The notes beneath the pieces were generated by a model. It was given only the letters and a program-made list of their open reading frames with translations, was not told where the DNA came from and made no database searches. A stretch of DNA of 64,000 bases from an uncultured Candidatus Saccharibacteria bacterium. Its GTDB lineage: Bacteria; Patescibacteriota; Saccharimonadia; Saccharimonadales; Saccharimonadaceae. Positions within the stretch are counted from its first letter, which is position 1. Each line of letters starts with the position of its first letter. Below, in pieces: positions 25,519 to 33,900 of the stretch. The stretch lies in contig CALIMM010000015.1 of NCBI GenBank assembly GCA_938045445.1, positions 62,001 to 126,000 of the forward strand, given 5' to 3'. Both the position numbers and the translations under genes were made by a program.

Positions 25519-26097
25519 GTGGCGTTCGAAGCGAACGGCCCACACGATGAGCGTTTTGCCTCTTCCATGCGGTACGCGGCAGCGTGGTTTGGCCAAGCGG
25601 TGGTACGGCACATCACCGGTGCAGCATTTGCCCGGGCTAAGCGGTGGGAAGCGATAGAAACCCACGTCCTTCCTGGGTGGCAGCATAATAGGCCTGCAGT
25701 AGAGTACCGAGCTGCCCAATATGTTGGTACACATGCGAGGGAGGATTACCCGCTCCGCGATACAACACTGATCGTTTCTGGCTATGTTGACCGCACAACC
25801 GACCGCTGTGTGGGTGGCCAAGCAGTTGACGTGTATCGGCTAACGGGCCAAACAAGTGCGTATCGCCGCATGGTCGATCGCCAGACAATGCAGCCATATG
25901 TGGCGCATCTTGCCCCAGTTTATCCTAACGAACGACAGGACAAGCCACCAGCTGTAACCATGCGCAGCTTTGTCCCGGTGGATAGCTTGCGACGGGTTGG
26001 CCGCCTGATAGAGGTGCTCAACAGCCTTGCAGCGCACACCGTTGAGGTAGAGGTTAAGTACCAGACATTGCTGCGCTACCGCAATCAGCAAACGTAA
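25519..26097 (+). CDS. Hypothetical protein, 192 aa
   Basis: I do not recognise this protein. It starts at GTG 25519, eight bases after the pyrD stop, with a GGGGAG stretch at 25510-25515 overlapping that stop; the short spacer (three bases) leaves the exact start uncertain. It has no signal peptide or membrane helix. It is rich in R, V and aromatic residues, with a probable beta core (residues 60-140) and a C-terminal helix. Position suggests a serS-pyrD-orf operon, but no functional link is evident. Confidence 0.7.
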   Translation: MAFEANGPHDERFASSMRYAAAWFGQAVVRHITGAAFARAKRWEAIETHVLPGWQHNRPAVEYRAAQYVGTHAREDYPLRDTTLIVSGYVDRTTDRCVGGQAVDVYRLTGQTSAYRRMVDRQTMQPYVAHLAPVYPNERQDKPPAVTMRSFVPVDSLRRVGRLIEVLNSLAAHTVEVEVKYQTLLRYRNQQT

Positions 26098-26191
26098 AAT
26101 GACGTAGCGACACAGCTCGGCTCACGACCATTTGACATTACCTGCAATATGCTGCACTATAGGACGAAAGCATTGCAACAAAGGAGCAAGA

Positions 26192-26821
26192 ATGAACGAA
26201 AAACAGCTACCAGCAAACGGAGAGCGGCAAGACCCATCAGGGCTGGCAGATCAGCTACAAGAAGAGCTCAGCCGTATCTTAACAGAAAGACCCTTCGAGT
26301 ATGCATGGTGGAGGCAGAGTGCGTTGCAGGAGCGTCGTATCCAAACCAACCCAGAGCTCAGCAAAGATGGTGAAACCAACGCCACCGAGCGTACTATATT
26401 CTTGACAGGCCGTGATGGCGAGCATATAGCGGTATTTGGCGTTGTGCACGATAGTCGACCAGTTGTTTTGGGCCCGACTGTCGCTATTATGGCACCTGAT
26501 AGTAATGATTGGGTGGTGTATCGCTGCGGGGCAGATGCCAACGATAAATGGCAGGTCGTGCGCATCCACGGCACAGGCACCGAGCAATACGATGATGGAG
26601 AAGAATACACCTTCTTCCAGCCCACAGAGGGCGACCCCTCGCACAAGAATGCCGACGCACAAGAGCTGAGAGGCCTGATGAAGTTGATAGATACGTCACA
26701 CTGCCGCACAGAGACACCACCTAAAACCGAGACGAAGGCTTTGCTCGACCAGATTAAAGAACTGCGCGAAAAGATGGCCTATCGGATGGGATTGCTAGCC
26801 GAACATCTCTCTCTGCGCTGA
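26192..26821 (+). CDS. Hypothetical protein, 209 aa
   Basis: I do not recognise this protein. AAGGAG at 26181-26186 with a five-base spacer fixes the start at 26192 rather than the upstream ATG at 26132. The sequence is acidic and cytoplasmic, with a helical N-terminus (LADQLQEELSRILTE), a beta-rich centre (residues 70-130) and a C-terminal amphipathic helix (ALLDQIKELREKMAYRM) that may mediate assembly. It is a single gene upstream of the hibernation factor. Confidence 0.75.
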   Translation: MNEKQLPANGERQDPSGLADQLQEELSRILTERPFEYAWWRQSALQERRIQTNPELSKDGETNATERTIFLTGRDGEHIAVFGVVHDSRPVVLGPTVAIMAPDSNDWVVYRCGADANDKWQVVRIHGTGTEQYDDGEEYTFFQPTEGDPSHKNADAQELRGLMKLIDTSHCRTETPPKTETKALLDQIKELREKMAYRMGLLAEHLSLR

Positions 26822-26862
26822 TAATTTACTCATAACAACCCCTGTTTTCTCCTCAACCATGC

Positions 26863-26868
26863 TATACT
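26863..26868 (+). promoter_or_regulatory. -10 element for hpf
   Basis: TATACT preceded by TGC (extended -10), 34 bases before the ATG, which has an AAAGGGG SD. Confidence 0.55.
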
Positions 26869-26902
26869 ATAAGCACAAGTTGCTAACACGAAAGGGGTCA
26901 GC

Positions 26903-27292
26903 ATGATCGCAAACATCGACATTACCGGTATTGGCAAATACTCGCCAGACGAGCCAACCAAAAAATACATCCGCAAGAAGATCGGTGCGCTCGACCGCAT
27001 GGTGTCGCGCCACGCCCGCAAGACCGTGAGCGCGATGGTACGCATCGAGGAGATCAATGGCGAGCATGGTAATAAATATGAGGTAGAGGTGGTCATTACC
27101 GTGCCAGACCAGACCATCAAGGCCAAAGACTCCACACTCAACGTCCTGGCTGCTACCGACATCGTCGAGCGCAAACTGGCTGGCCAGCTGCGCAAATATA
27201 AGCAGAATCAGCTGCCGCACCTCGGCCGCCGTGGCCTCCTCGCTCGCTTCAAGCGCAGCTTCGAGCGCGAGCAGGATCACCCTGCGGAGTAG
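26903..27292 (+). CDS. hpf: Ribosome hibernation promoting factor (HPF/RaiA family)
   Basis: This protein binds the 30S decoding region and stalls or dimerises ribosomes in slow growth. The 129-residue protein has the family N-terminal domain: ITGIGKYSPDEPTKKYIRKKIGALDRMV, a variable middle, then IKAKDSTLNVLAATDIVERKLAGQLRKYK. It lacks the long C-terminal dimerisation domain, so it is the short (HPF/YfiA-like) form, with only a basic tail. AAAGGGG upstream supports the start. A good terminator follows at 27310-27343. secA downstream is a common neighbour of hpf in bacteria. Confidence 0.93.
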   Translation: MIANIDITGIGKYSPDEPTKKYIRKKIGALDRMVSRHARKTVSAMVRIEEINGEHGNKYEVEVVITVPDQTIKAKDSTLNVLAATDIVERKLAGQLRKYKQNQLPHLGRRGLLARFKRSFEREQDHPAE

Positions 27293-27309
27293 ACAGAGCC
27301 TTCACTTAC

Positions 27310-27343
27310 AAAAGACCAATGCTCCGGAGAGTGTTGGTCTTTT
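27310..27343 (+). terminator. Intrinsic terminator after hpf
   Basis: AAAAGACCAA (27310-27319) pairs with TTGGTCTTTT (27334-27343); the A and T tracts make it potentially bidirectional. Confidence 0.85.
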
Positions 27344-27414
27344 GCTGTACCTCAATTGCAGAACCTGCTATAAGAATGACATTCCACTGCAAATGTTCTG
27401 ATTAAAGTTTATAG

Positions 27415-27420
27415 TATAAT
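27415..27420 (+). promoter_or_regulatory. -10 element for the frameshifted small gene
   Basis: TATAAT ends seven bases before the ATG at 27428; no SD is present, suggesting a leaderless mRNA. Confidence 0.5.
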
Positions 27421-27427
27421 AATAAAT

Positions 27428-27753
27428 ATGACGAATAAAGAAATGCCGCGTACAAAGCGAGACGAATTACAAGAGGAGCTGCTTGCTCTCGTAAATGGGG
27501 GGGTGATGCTGAACTTAGTGCAGCAGAACACGAACATATCCTGCGAAGGAAAGCACGGAAAATGGGGCGTTTTGCCGTCGTATTGTGTGACATATTAAGA
27601 GAAGCGGATAATCCGAAGGTATTGAGTGCATATTCGGTATTGGTTGATCCAATCGTACCAGCACCAGGAAATATCTATCCACCCAAGGACACTCCCATAC
27701 CACGATCTCCCCATCACGACTCGCGGGACGATGCGATGGATCGCGAACTCTAA
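27428..27753 (+). pseudogene. Small gene split by a frameshift at a G7 run
   Basis: From the ATG at 27428 the frame reads MTNKEMPRTKRDELQEELLA and reaches a run of seven G at 27497-27503. In that frame it stops at 27598. One base further along the run (as if G8) the reading continues without stops as GDAELSAAEHEHILRRKARK and MGRFAVVLCDILREADNPK to the TAA at 27753. The joined product would be about 108 residues, helical then proline-rich. Both halves have coherent coding character. It could be a real pseudogene, a phase-variable gene, a site of slippage or a sequencing error. Function unknown. Confidence 0.65.
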
Positions 27754-27812
27754 GATAACAATAATATGAGCAACTCCAGCTCTGTGCCCTTCCCAAACAG
27801 CCACAAACCCGG

Positions 27813-27818
27813 TATAAT
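27813..27818 (+). promoter_or_regulatory. -10 element for secA
   Basis: TATAAT 60 bases upstream of the secA ATG, giving a leader of about 53 bases with purine-rich SD sequence (AGGGAAG) before the start. Confidence 0.55.
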
Positions 27819-27878
27819 GAGGGGAGTTTTTTGAATTGAATGGCCGCTTAGAGAGGAAAGCGAGGGAAGTTTGACATC

Positions 27879-30509
27879 ATGGCAACAACACAGCAAAAAG
27901 CACTGACGAAGATTTTTGGCGATCCGCAAAAGCGGATCTTGAAGCGTCTGCAAAAGAAGGTAGACGAGATCAACAAGCTTGGGCCCAAATATAAAGCACT
28001 CTCGGACGAAGAGCTGGCCAAGCAAACAGAGGTACTCAAGCAGCGCCTGCACAAGAAAGGTACGACGCTTGATACTATCCTGCCTGATGCCTTTGCAGTG
28101 GTGCGCGAGATGGCCGACCGGGTGATTGGTGAGCGGCACTATGATGTGCAGCTGATTGGCTCGATGGTGCTGCACGAAGGCAACGTGGCTGAACTCAAGA
28201 CTGGTGAAGGTAAAACCCTGATGTCCACTTTGGCAGCATACCTCAATGCGCTCGAGGGCAAGGGTGTACATATCGTGACCGTCAATGACTACTTGGCGCA
28301 GCGTGACGCTGGCTGGATGGGGCAGATCTACAGCGCTCTGGGCATTAGTACTGGTGTGATCATTAACGAAGCGTCCTTCCTCTACGATGGTGCGTATACC
28401 AACGAGAACCATACTGACCCACGTATGCAAAAGCTCCGCCCCTGTACACGGCGTGAAGCCTACGAGGCAGACATTACCTATGGGACGAATAACGAGTTTG
28501 GCTTTGACTACCTACGCGACAATATGGTCAACGAGATTGGCCTGGTGCGCCAGCGCGAGCTCAACTTTGCCATTGTAGACGAGGTGGACTCCATCTTGAT
28601 TGACGAAGCGCGCACCCCACTCATCATTAGTGCGCCTGCGGCCGAGAACCCTGATAGCTACTACCAATTTGCCAAGATTGCTGCCAAGCTTGTGCCGGAG
28701 GACTACCGCCTGGACGAGAAGCACACCAGTGTGGCCCTGACGGATAGTGGCATCGACAAAGTGCAAAAACTCCTTGGTATAAAAAATTTGTACACCCCTG
28801 AGTATGTCCGCAGCGTTTACCACATCAACCAAGCGCTGCGTGCCCAGACGCTCTTCCATCGTGACAAAAACTATGTGGTGACCAATGATGGCGAGGTGAT
28901 CATTGTCGATGAGCACACTGGCCGCCTCAAGATCGGCAACCGCTACAACGAAGGCCTGCACCAGGCGATCGAAGCGAAAGAAGGCGTGCCCGTCCAGCAA
29001 GAGAGTATGACGCTGGCAACTATTTCCTTCCAGAATTTCTTCCGCTTATATAAGAAGCTCAGTGGTATGACCGGTACGGCCTTTACTGAGGCAGAGGAGT
29101 TCCAGCAGATCTACAGCCTGGATGTGGTAGTGGTGCCGCCCAACAAGCCAATTACCCGCAAAGACCACCAAGATCTCATTTACAAAACCGAAAAGGCCAA
29201 GCTTAAAGCCGTGGCAGCCGCCATTAAGGAATACCATGAGCAAGGCCGGCCGGTGCTGGTGGGGTCGGGCTCGATTGCTAAAAATGAGCTGATCGCCCAG
29301 TGGCTCGACAAAGCGGGCATTGCATATGAGATCCTCAATGCTAAGAATAATGAGCGTGAGGCCGAGATTGTGGCGCACGCTGGTGAGAAGGGTGCCGTGA
29401 CGCTGGCGACGAACATCGCGGGGCGTGGCACAGACATCAAGCTTGGGCCGGGCGTGAAGGAGCTTGGCGGCCTGGTGGTGATCGGCAGTGAGCGGCATGA
29501 GTCGCGCCGGATCGACAACCAGCTGCGGGGCCGTGGTGGCCGCCAGGGCGACCCGGGTGACACCCAATTCTACGTCTCGACCGAAGATGACTTGATGCGG
29601 ATCTTCCAGGGTGAGCGTATTGCTGGCCTGATGGAGCGCCTTGGGGTAGAAGAAGACATGGCCATCCAAAACAAAGCGGTCAGCAAGACGCTCGAGGCAG
29701 CGCAAAAGCGGGTCGAAGGCTTTAACTTCGATGCGCGCAAAAATGTTGTTCAGTACGATAATGTCATCAACCGCCACCGCAAAGTGGTCTATACTGTGCG
29801 GCGCAAGATCCTCGATGGCGACAACATCAAGCCAGAAATCCAGCGCCTGCTGCGCACTGCAGTAGAGAGCCTTACAGAGGTACCAGCCAAGCAAAACCCC
29901 AAGTTTGCTGAGGAGTTTGGCGCGATCTTCCCACTGGATAAAGACGAGATCAAGAAGATCGGCGCTGAGAAGCGCGACCGCGTCCGGACCAAGATGGCAC
30001 TTGATGCGGCGAAAAAATTGTATCAAGACAAAGAAGACGAGCTCGGCAGCGAGCTACTGCGCGGCATCGAGCGCGAGGTGTACTTGCAGGTGCTCGACAC
30101 GCTGTGGATGCAACATCTAGAGAATATGCAGCACCTGCGTGAGGGGATCCACTGGCGCAGCGTGGGCCAACGCGACCCGCTGGTGGAGTACCGCGCTGAG
30201 TCGCAAAAGCTGTTCGACAGCCTGCAGGCCAACCTCCGGGCGGAGGTTCTCCACGCGATCTACCAAGTGCGCAAGACAGATGCCATCACTCGCGAGGCGA
30301 CCGACAACGAGCATGATACCGAGCTTACCCGCCTGGCCGAAACCTCGGTGGAACGCGGTGTGAATGAGATCACGAATGGGGAGGCGAATCGCGATCAGGA
30401 CTTTACCAAAACAAAAGCGGCACCAACCACTGCCGATGTCAACCGCAAACGTAACGCCGCCCGCAAGAAAAAGAAAGCCCAGCGGCAGAATCGCAAAAAG
30501 AACCGCTAG
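27879..30509 (+). CDS. secA: Preprotein translocase ATPase SecA
   Basis: SecA drives Sec-dependent export by ATP hydrolysis at SecYEG. The 876-residue protein has Walker A in LKTGEGKTLM (about residues 106-115), the DEVDSILIDEARTPLIIS DEAD-type Walker B, the preprotein cross-linking domain, the second nucleotide-binding fold with ATNIAGRGTDIKLG, and the scaffold/wing domain with YDNVINRHRKVVY. The C-terminal zinc-binding SecB site is missing; the protein ends in a basic stretch (RKKKKAQRQNRKKNR). This is common outside proteobacteria. The M16 protease gene begins at the base after the stop. Confidence 0.98.
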   Translation: MATTQQKALTKIFGDPQKRILKRLQKKVDEINKLGPKYKALSDEELAKQTEVLKQRLHKKGTTLDTILPDAFAVVREMADRVIGERHYDVQLIGSMVLHEGNVAELKTGEGKTLMSTLAAYLNALEGKGVHIVTVNDYLAQRDAGWMGQIYSALGISTGVIINEASFLYDGAYTNENHTDPRMQKLRPCTRREAYEADITYGTNNEFGFDYLRDNMVNEIGLVRQRELNFAIVDEVDSILIDEARTPLIISAPAAENPDSYYQFAKIAAKLVPEDYRLDEKHTSVALTDSGIDKVQKLLGIKNLYTPEYVRSVYHINQALRAQTLFHRDKNYVVTNDGEVIIVDEHTGRLKIGNRYNEGLHQAIEAKEGVPVQQESMTLATISFQNFFRLYKKLSGMTGTAFTEAEEFQQIYSLDVVVVPPNKPITRKDHQDLIYKTEKAKLKAVAAAIKEYHEQGRPVLVGSGSIAKNELIAQWLDKAGIAYEILNAKNNEREAEIVAHAGEKGAVTLATNIAGRGTDIKLGPGVKELGGLVVIGSERHESRRIDNQLRGRGGRQGDPGDTQFYVSTEDDLMRIFQGERIAGLMERLGVEEDMAIQNKAVSKTLEAAQKRVEGFNFDARKNVVQYDNVINRHRKVVYTVRRKILDGDNIKPEIQRLLRTAVESLTEVPAKQNPKFAEEFGAIFPLDKDEIKKIGAEKRDRVRTKMALDAAKKLYQDKEDELGSELLRGIEREVYLQVLDTLWMQHLENMQHLREGIHWRSVGQRDPLVEYRAESQKLFDSLQANLRAEVLHAIYQVRKTDAITREATDNEHDTELTRLAETSVERGVNEITNGEANRDQDFTKTKAAPTTADVNRKRNAARKKKKAQRQNRKKNR

Positions 30510-31796
30510 ATGCAACACACAGTAACAGAGGTCAGGCTAAAGAATGGTGCCCGTGGCCTTCTCATCGACGTGCCTGGCGCAACCGTGATGAGCTTCCAGT
30601 TCCAATTCCGGGCTGGCAACCGCTATGTTGCAAGCAAGGACATCTACGAGACGGCGCACATTATGGAGCATATGGCCTTTGGCGCCAATGCCCAGTTTGC
30701 AAGCGAGCACGAGTACGAGGCGGAGTTTATCAAAAACGGTGCCTACCACAATGCCTGGACGAGCGACCTATCCATGGTGTATGTGGCGGATTGTGCGGAC
30801 TTTGAGTGGGAGCGTATTTTGCAGTTGCAGCAGGTGGCCATCACCCAGCCAAAGTTCAACCAGACGGAGCTCGAAGCCGAGAAGGGTAATGTGCGCAGCG
30901 AGCTTGTCGGCTATCTCAACAATCATAACCGAGTGCTGTGGCCCAAGATCCAGCAGCTGCTAGGGAATGACATCTACACCTTCCACCAGCGCGTGCGTAC
31001 CATTGCCCATGTGCAGCTGAGCGATATTCAGGAGCACTACCGGCGTACCCACACTAGTGACAACCTTCGCTTTGTCATTGCTGGCAAAATGGCGGGGCGC
31101 AAGGCGCAGATCAAGCGCATGCTCGAGAGCTGGCAGTTGCCGCGTGGTGAGCGCTTTGCGGTGCCGCACGATGAACTCCACAGTGGTAAGCCCACCCTCA
31201 TCCGCCGCAAAGAAGCCAGCAACCTCACCTTTGGCTGGTCGATGGAGATCCCGCGTGAGCTCAGCGATAAGGAGGACGCCGCACTCGACTGCCTCAACCA
31301 CATCCTCACCGGCACCATGCACTCGCGCATCTTTGGCAAGGCGCGCAAGCAGGGCATGGCCTATGGGATGTTTAGCGATGGCTCGGTGGGCAAATATGAG
31401 AGCAGCTGGGACTTTGGTGGCGAGGTAGAGTGCGATAAGGCAGAGCGGCTCTTTCGCCTGATTGTCAGTGAACTCCAGGCGGTGCTGCGTGGTGAGATTA
31501 CCGAGGCCGAGCTGGAGGCAGCCAAATCCTACGGCCTGGGGCGCTACCAAATGGGGGCACAGACGGTGGCGCAGATTAGCGGGTTCTATACCGGCCGCTT
31601 CTTCTGGGATGGCTATGTGAAGGACTATGCCAAGGTGCCACAAGAGATCAAAGCTACCACTCTCGAGCAAATGAATGCTGTAGCACGTGAATTCATCGCC
31701 GCCAACACCTGGGCACTCGCTGGCGTAAGCAGCGGCGAGCGCAGCGACATCGTGCGGCTGGGAGAGCAGCTGGAAGGGTTGTTTGCACAGGGGTAG
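30510..31796 (+). CDS. M16-family zinc metalloprotease
   Basis: This 428-residue protein is an M16 (pitrilysin/processing-peptidase type) enzyme of the short, single-unit kind. The inverted zinc motif HIMEH is at about residues 50-54, and the third ligand glutamate lies in ELEAEKGNVRSEL near residue 120. The C-terminal half has the partner domain with an RYQMGAQTVAQ region; these enzymes usually work as dimers. There is no signal peptide, so it is probably cytoplasmic and degrades peptides such as cleaved signal peptides; that role is inferred. It starts immediately after the secA stop, so it is likely translationally coupled. Confidence 0.9.
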   Translation: MQHTVTEVRLKNGARGLLIDVPGATVMSFQFQFRAGNRYVASKDIYETAHIMEHMAFGANAQFASEHEYEAEFIKNGAYHNAWTSDLSMVYVADCADFEWERILQLQQVAITQPKFNQTELEAEKGNVRSELVGYLNNHNRVLWPKIQQLLGNDIYTFHQRVRTIAHVQLSDIQEHYRRTHTSDNLRFVIAGKMAGRKAQIKRMLESWQLPRGERFAVPHDELHSGKPTLIRRKEASNLTFGWSMEIPRELSDKEDAALDCLNHILTGTMHSRIFGKARKQGMAYGMFSDGSVGKYESSWDFGGEVECDKAERLFRLIVSELQAVLRGEITEAELEAAKSYGLGRYQMGAQTVAQISGFYTGRFFWDGYVKDYAKVPQEIKATTLEQMNAVAREFIAANTWALAGVSSGERSDIVRLGEQLEGLFAQG

Positions 31797-32003
31797 AAGC
31801 GCCTCAGCTGAGGATAGTTGCCTGCCTTTTCGCTGCAAGAGTCGAAGTTTTTGTGGTGAAATGTTTCGCCCGTAGACTGATAAAATTGATCAAACGTTTC
31901 TCGCTATTTTTGACGAGAGTATGAAATGCGAAGGCAAGGAGAGATGCTTGCATTTATCAGGATGTGTTGTATTATTAAAAATAATAGCATAGGAGAACAA
32001 TAT

Positions 32004-32273
32004 ATGAGTGACGTCAATCCAACCAATAGCGCAAGTTACCGCCCGGGCGACGAAAAGCGAGGGTACAACGAACTGATTACCCTCACGTTGACCGACAGAG
32101 AGTGCGCAGACCTCATGAATACAATCACCGAAATGACGATGGGCGCATTCTCCCCTTCCGCCGAGGAATGGGAGTGGTTGGAAAACGTCATGAATATGCC
32201 AACACGAGACAGCCTAAGAAAGCTTGGACACAAAATTGGCAGATTTCGAGGCTGTTACGATTACGACGATTAA
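32004..32273 (+). CDS. Hypothetical protein, 89 aa
   Basis: I do not recognise this small acidic protein. AGGAG at 31991-31995 with an eight-base spacer selects the ATG at 32004 over the in-frame ATG at 31926. It looks mostly helical (ADLMNTITEMTMGAFSPSAE, then EWEWLENVMNMPTRDSLRKL) and ends in an acidic YDYDD. It has no membrane segment. It precedes another small gene and may be co-transcribed with it. Confidence 0.7.
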   Translation: MSDVNPTNSASYRPGDEKRGYNELITLTLTDRECADLMNTITEMTMGAFSPSAEEWEWLENVMNMPTRDSLRKLGHKIGRFRGCYDYDD

Positions 32274-32421
32274 TGCTCTCAATGGGAAGAGCAGGCTGCG
32301 CAAGTCACAACGCTATTTGTGAGCGATATAATTACTTAAGCAAGCGCAGTGACACTGCACGACTAGTTTTTGATTGGGCGTTCCTCTGTGGCCGTGTTTA
32401 ATTTGCATGTGAGGAGAATTT

Positions 32422-32580
32422 GTGAGCGAAGAAGCGCTGTCGGATATCCAAAAGTACGGCTACAATCCTGAGGACATGCCCGATTGCTTTCTCCCCGATA
32501 ACTTTGACGAAGTATTTCAGCCTATCGGCATACATAGCACAAGGCATACCGTGCTGGTTTCTCAGTTTACTCTAGCCTAA
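32422..32580 (+). CDS. Very small protein, 52 aa
   Basis: A GTG-started ORF (MSEEALSDIQKYGYNPEDMP) runs 53 codons to the TAA at 32578-32580. GAGGAG at 32411-32416 with a five-base spacer is a strong SD. It is followed at once by a 13-base-pair terminator hairpin, which supports a real transcription unit ending here. The sequence is acidic and soluble. Function unknown; no similarity recognised. Confidence 0.6.
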   Translation: MSEEALSDIQKYGYNPEDMPDCFLPDNFDEVFQPIGIHSTRHTVLVSQFTLA

Positions 32581-32612
32581 CATGCAGCCGACTATAAACA
32601 GTCGGCTGCATG
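32581..32612. terminator. Hairpin between convergent genes
   Basis: CATGCAGCCGACT (32581-32593) pairs perfectly with AGTCGGCTGCATG (32600-32612) around a six-base loop. T tracts are weak on both strands, but the stem sits exactly between the stop codons of converging genes. Confidence 0.75.
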
Positions 32613-32634
32613 TGTTGGTTGTGCGCTTGGGTTT

Positions 32635-33597
32635 TTAGCCTGCGCGGTACACTGCCATCTTCGCGTTGAGTAGCTTGTTCATCTCGGTGAGGCTACCATC
32701 CTTCTTGTGGAGGACGCCGTCGTCGATGACGTATGTCTCGGCCTTGCTGTCTCTGTTTTCGGGGACTTTGGGCGCGGTGTTTTGCCCGCTGTATTTGCTG
32801 CGGCTGGTTAGGTCACTGTGGGTGCGGTAGTATTGGGCAGCTTTGAGACGGTGGTCTTTGACCGCTTGATAATACTTCAGGTATTCGCCGCCAAGTGCGC
32901 GTGCATTGTCATTTTCGCTGATGTTTTGCACTTTTTTGGCTTGCTCGATGCACGAGCCGTAGGTCTTGCTCGCCTCCTTTTCGATCTCGCTATCAGTCAG
33001 TGCAGGAGCGCTCGTAAGCGCTGCACTGCCACCCTTGCGGAAGTCAAAGTTGAGAATCTGGCGGTTGAGCACGCGAGTGTCAGCGCACTCTTTGATAAAG
33101 GTGGCGACGGTGGAGTAGTAGCTAGGCAGCTTGCCCAGTGCAGTAACGGCTTCGTCCGTCTCGTGCTTGTACTGCTCGTACGCACGTTTGATATCTTCGT
33201 CGTGCACAGCGCGTGAGCTGCCCAGTTTGCTGATGAGCTCTGTGCGGTTGTCTGCAAATGCTTTGGCGTCGATCGTCTCGCCACGAGAGAGTGGCTGCAG
33301 CAGGCGGTCTTCGGTGCGGCTATGGCTGCGAATGAGCGCCTGGGCGTCTTGCAAGTCTTTGCGGCTTGGTGGTGCCGACTGAATGGCCACTACAATAATA
33401 ATAATGACAATAAGCAGCGCGAGGCCTACCACACCAGCAATCAGCCCATACAGCAGCTTCTTGTTTGCCAGCAGTTTATTGCCCGCAAACTGAGGTGGTT
33501 GCGGTGTCTTGCCGGGCTGTGATGTGTTTATATTCATGGTGTTCGTTGGCGAGGTCATAGCTGGTTGGTTATGGCTAGGAGTGGGCTGGGTGTCCAT
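32635..33597 (-). CDS. Hypothetical single-pass membrane protein, 320 aa
   Basis: I do not recognise this protein. A polar, P/N/T-rich cytoplasmic N-terminus (about 45 residues) leads to one membrane helix (LIAGVVGLALLIVIIIIVVA, about residues 51-71). An extracytoplasmic helical domain follows (about 75-290), with SGQNTAP and YVIDDGVLHKKDG near the end. Two cysteines (in FIKECADTR and TYGSCIEQ) could pair. AAAGGA with an eight-base spacer supports the ATG at 33597. It is a single gene that faces the convergent terminator at 32581-32612. Confidence 0.78.
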   Translation of the reverse strand: MDTQPTPSHNQPAMTSPTNTMNINTSQPGKTPQPPQFAGNKLLANKKLLYGLIAGVVGLALLIVIIIIVVAIQSAPPSRKDLQDAQALIRSHSRTEDRLLQPLSRGETIDAKAFADNRTELISKLGSSRAVHDEDIKRAYEQYKHETDEAVTALGKLPSYYSTVATFIKECADTRVLNRQILNFDFRKGGSAALTSAPALTDSEIEKEASKTYGSCIEQAKKVQNISENDNARALGGEYLKYYQAVKDHRLKAAQYYRTHSDLTSRSKYSGQNTAPKVPENRDSKAETYVIDDGVLHKKDGSLTEMNKLLNAKMAVYRAG

Positions 33598-33650
33598 TGC
33601 TTGTGTCCTTTATCTTCGTTGTTGATACTCAAATTAACTATAGACTATAT

Positions 33651-33656
33651 ATTATA
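33651..33656 (-). promoter_or_regulatory. -10 element for the 320-aa membrane protein gene
   Basis: TATAAT on the minus strand preceded by TGC (extended -10). The 33598-33900 gap otherwise holds only the murD promoter; a plus-strand 74-codon frame there is not convincing. Confidence 0.55.
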
Positions 33657-33888
33657 GCAATAGTTGCAGTGAGCGCAAATTGACGGAGGAAGAGCTGTTG
33701 CGGCGCATTGTGTTTGGTGGTATGCCAATGCGATCTTTATATAAAGAAATACACAAAAAATCAACAAGACCGCTACAGAAGTGGAGTCACCGTTCATCGA
33801 TGGGAATGACGAGGGAGTACCAAGAACAAGGGCAGTATGATACACTCTCTGACCTCTGTATATTCTGTGTTTTGGGTGCTGTGTATGC

Positions 33889-33894
33889 TATAAT
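33889..33894 (+). promoter_or_regulatory. -10 element for murD, predicted leaderless
   Basis: TATAAT preceded by TGC, six bases, then the murD ATG at 33901. No SD. Confidence 0.65.
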
Positions 33895-33900
33895 AACGGT

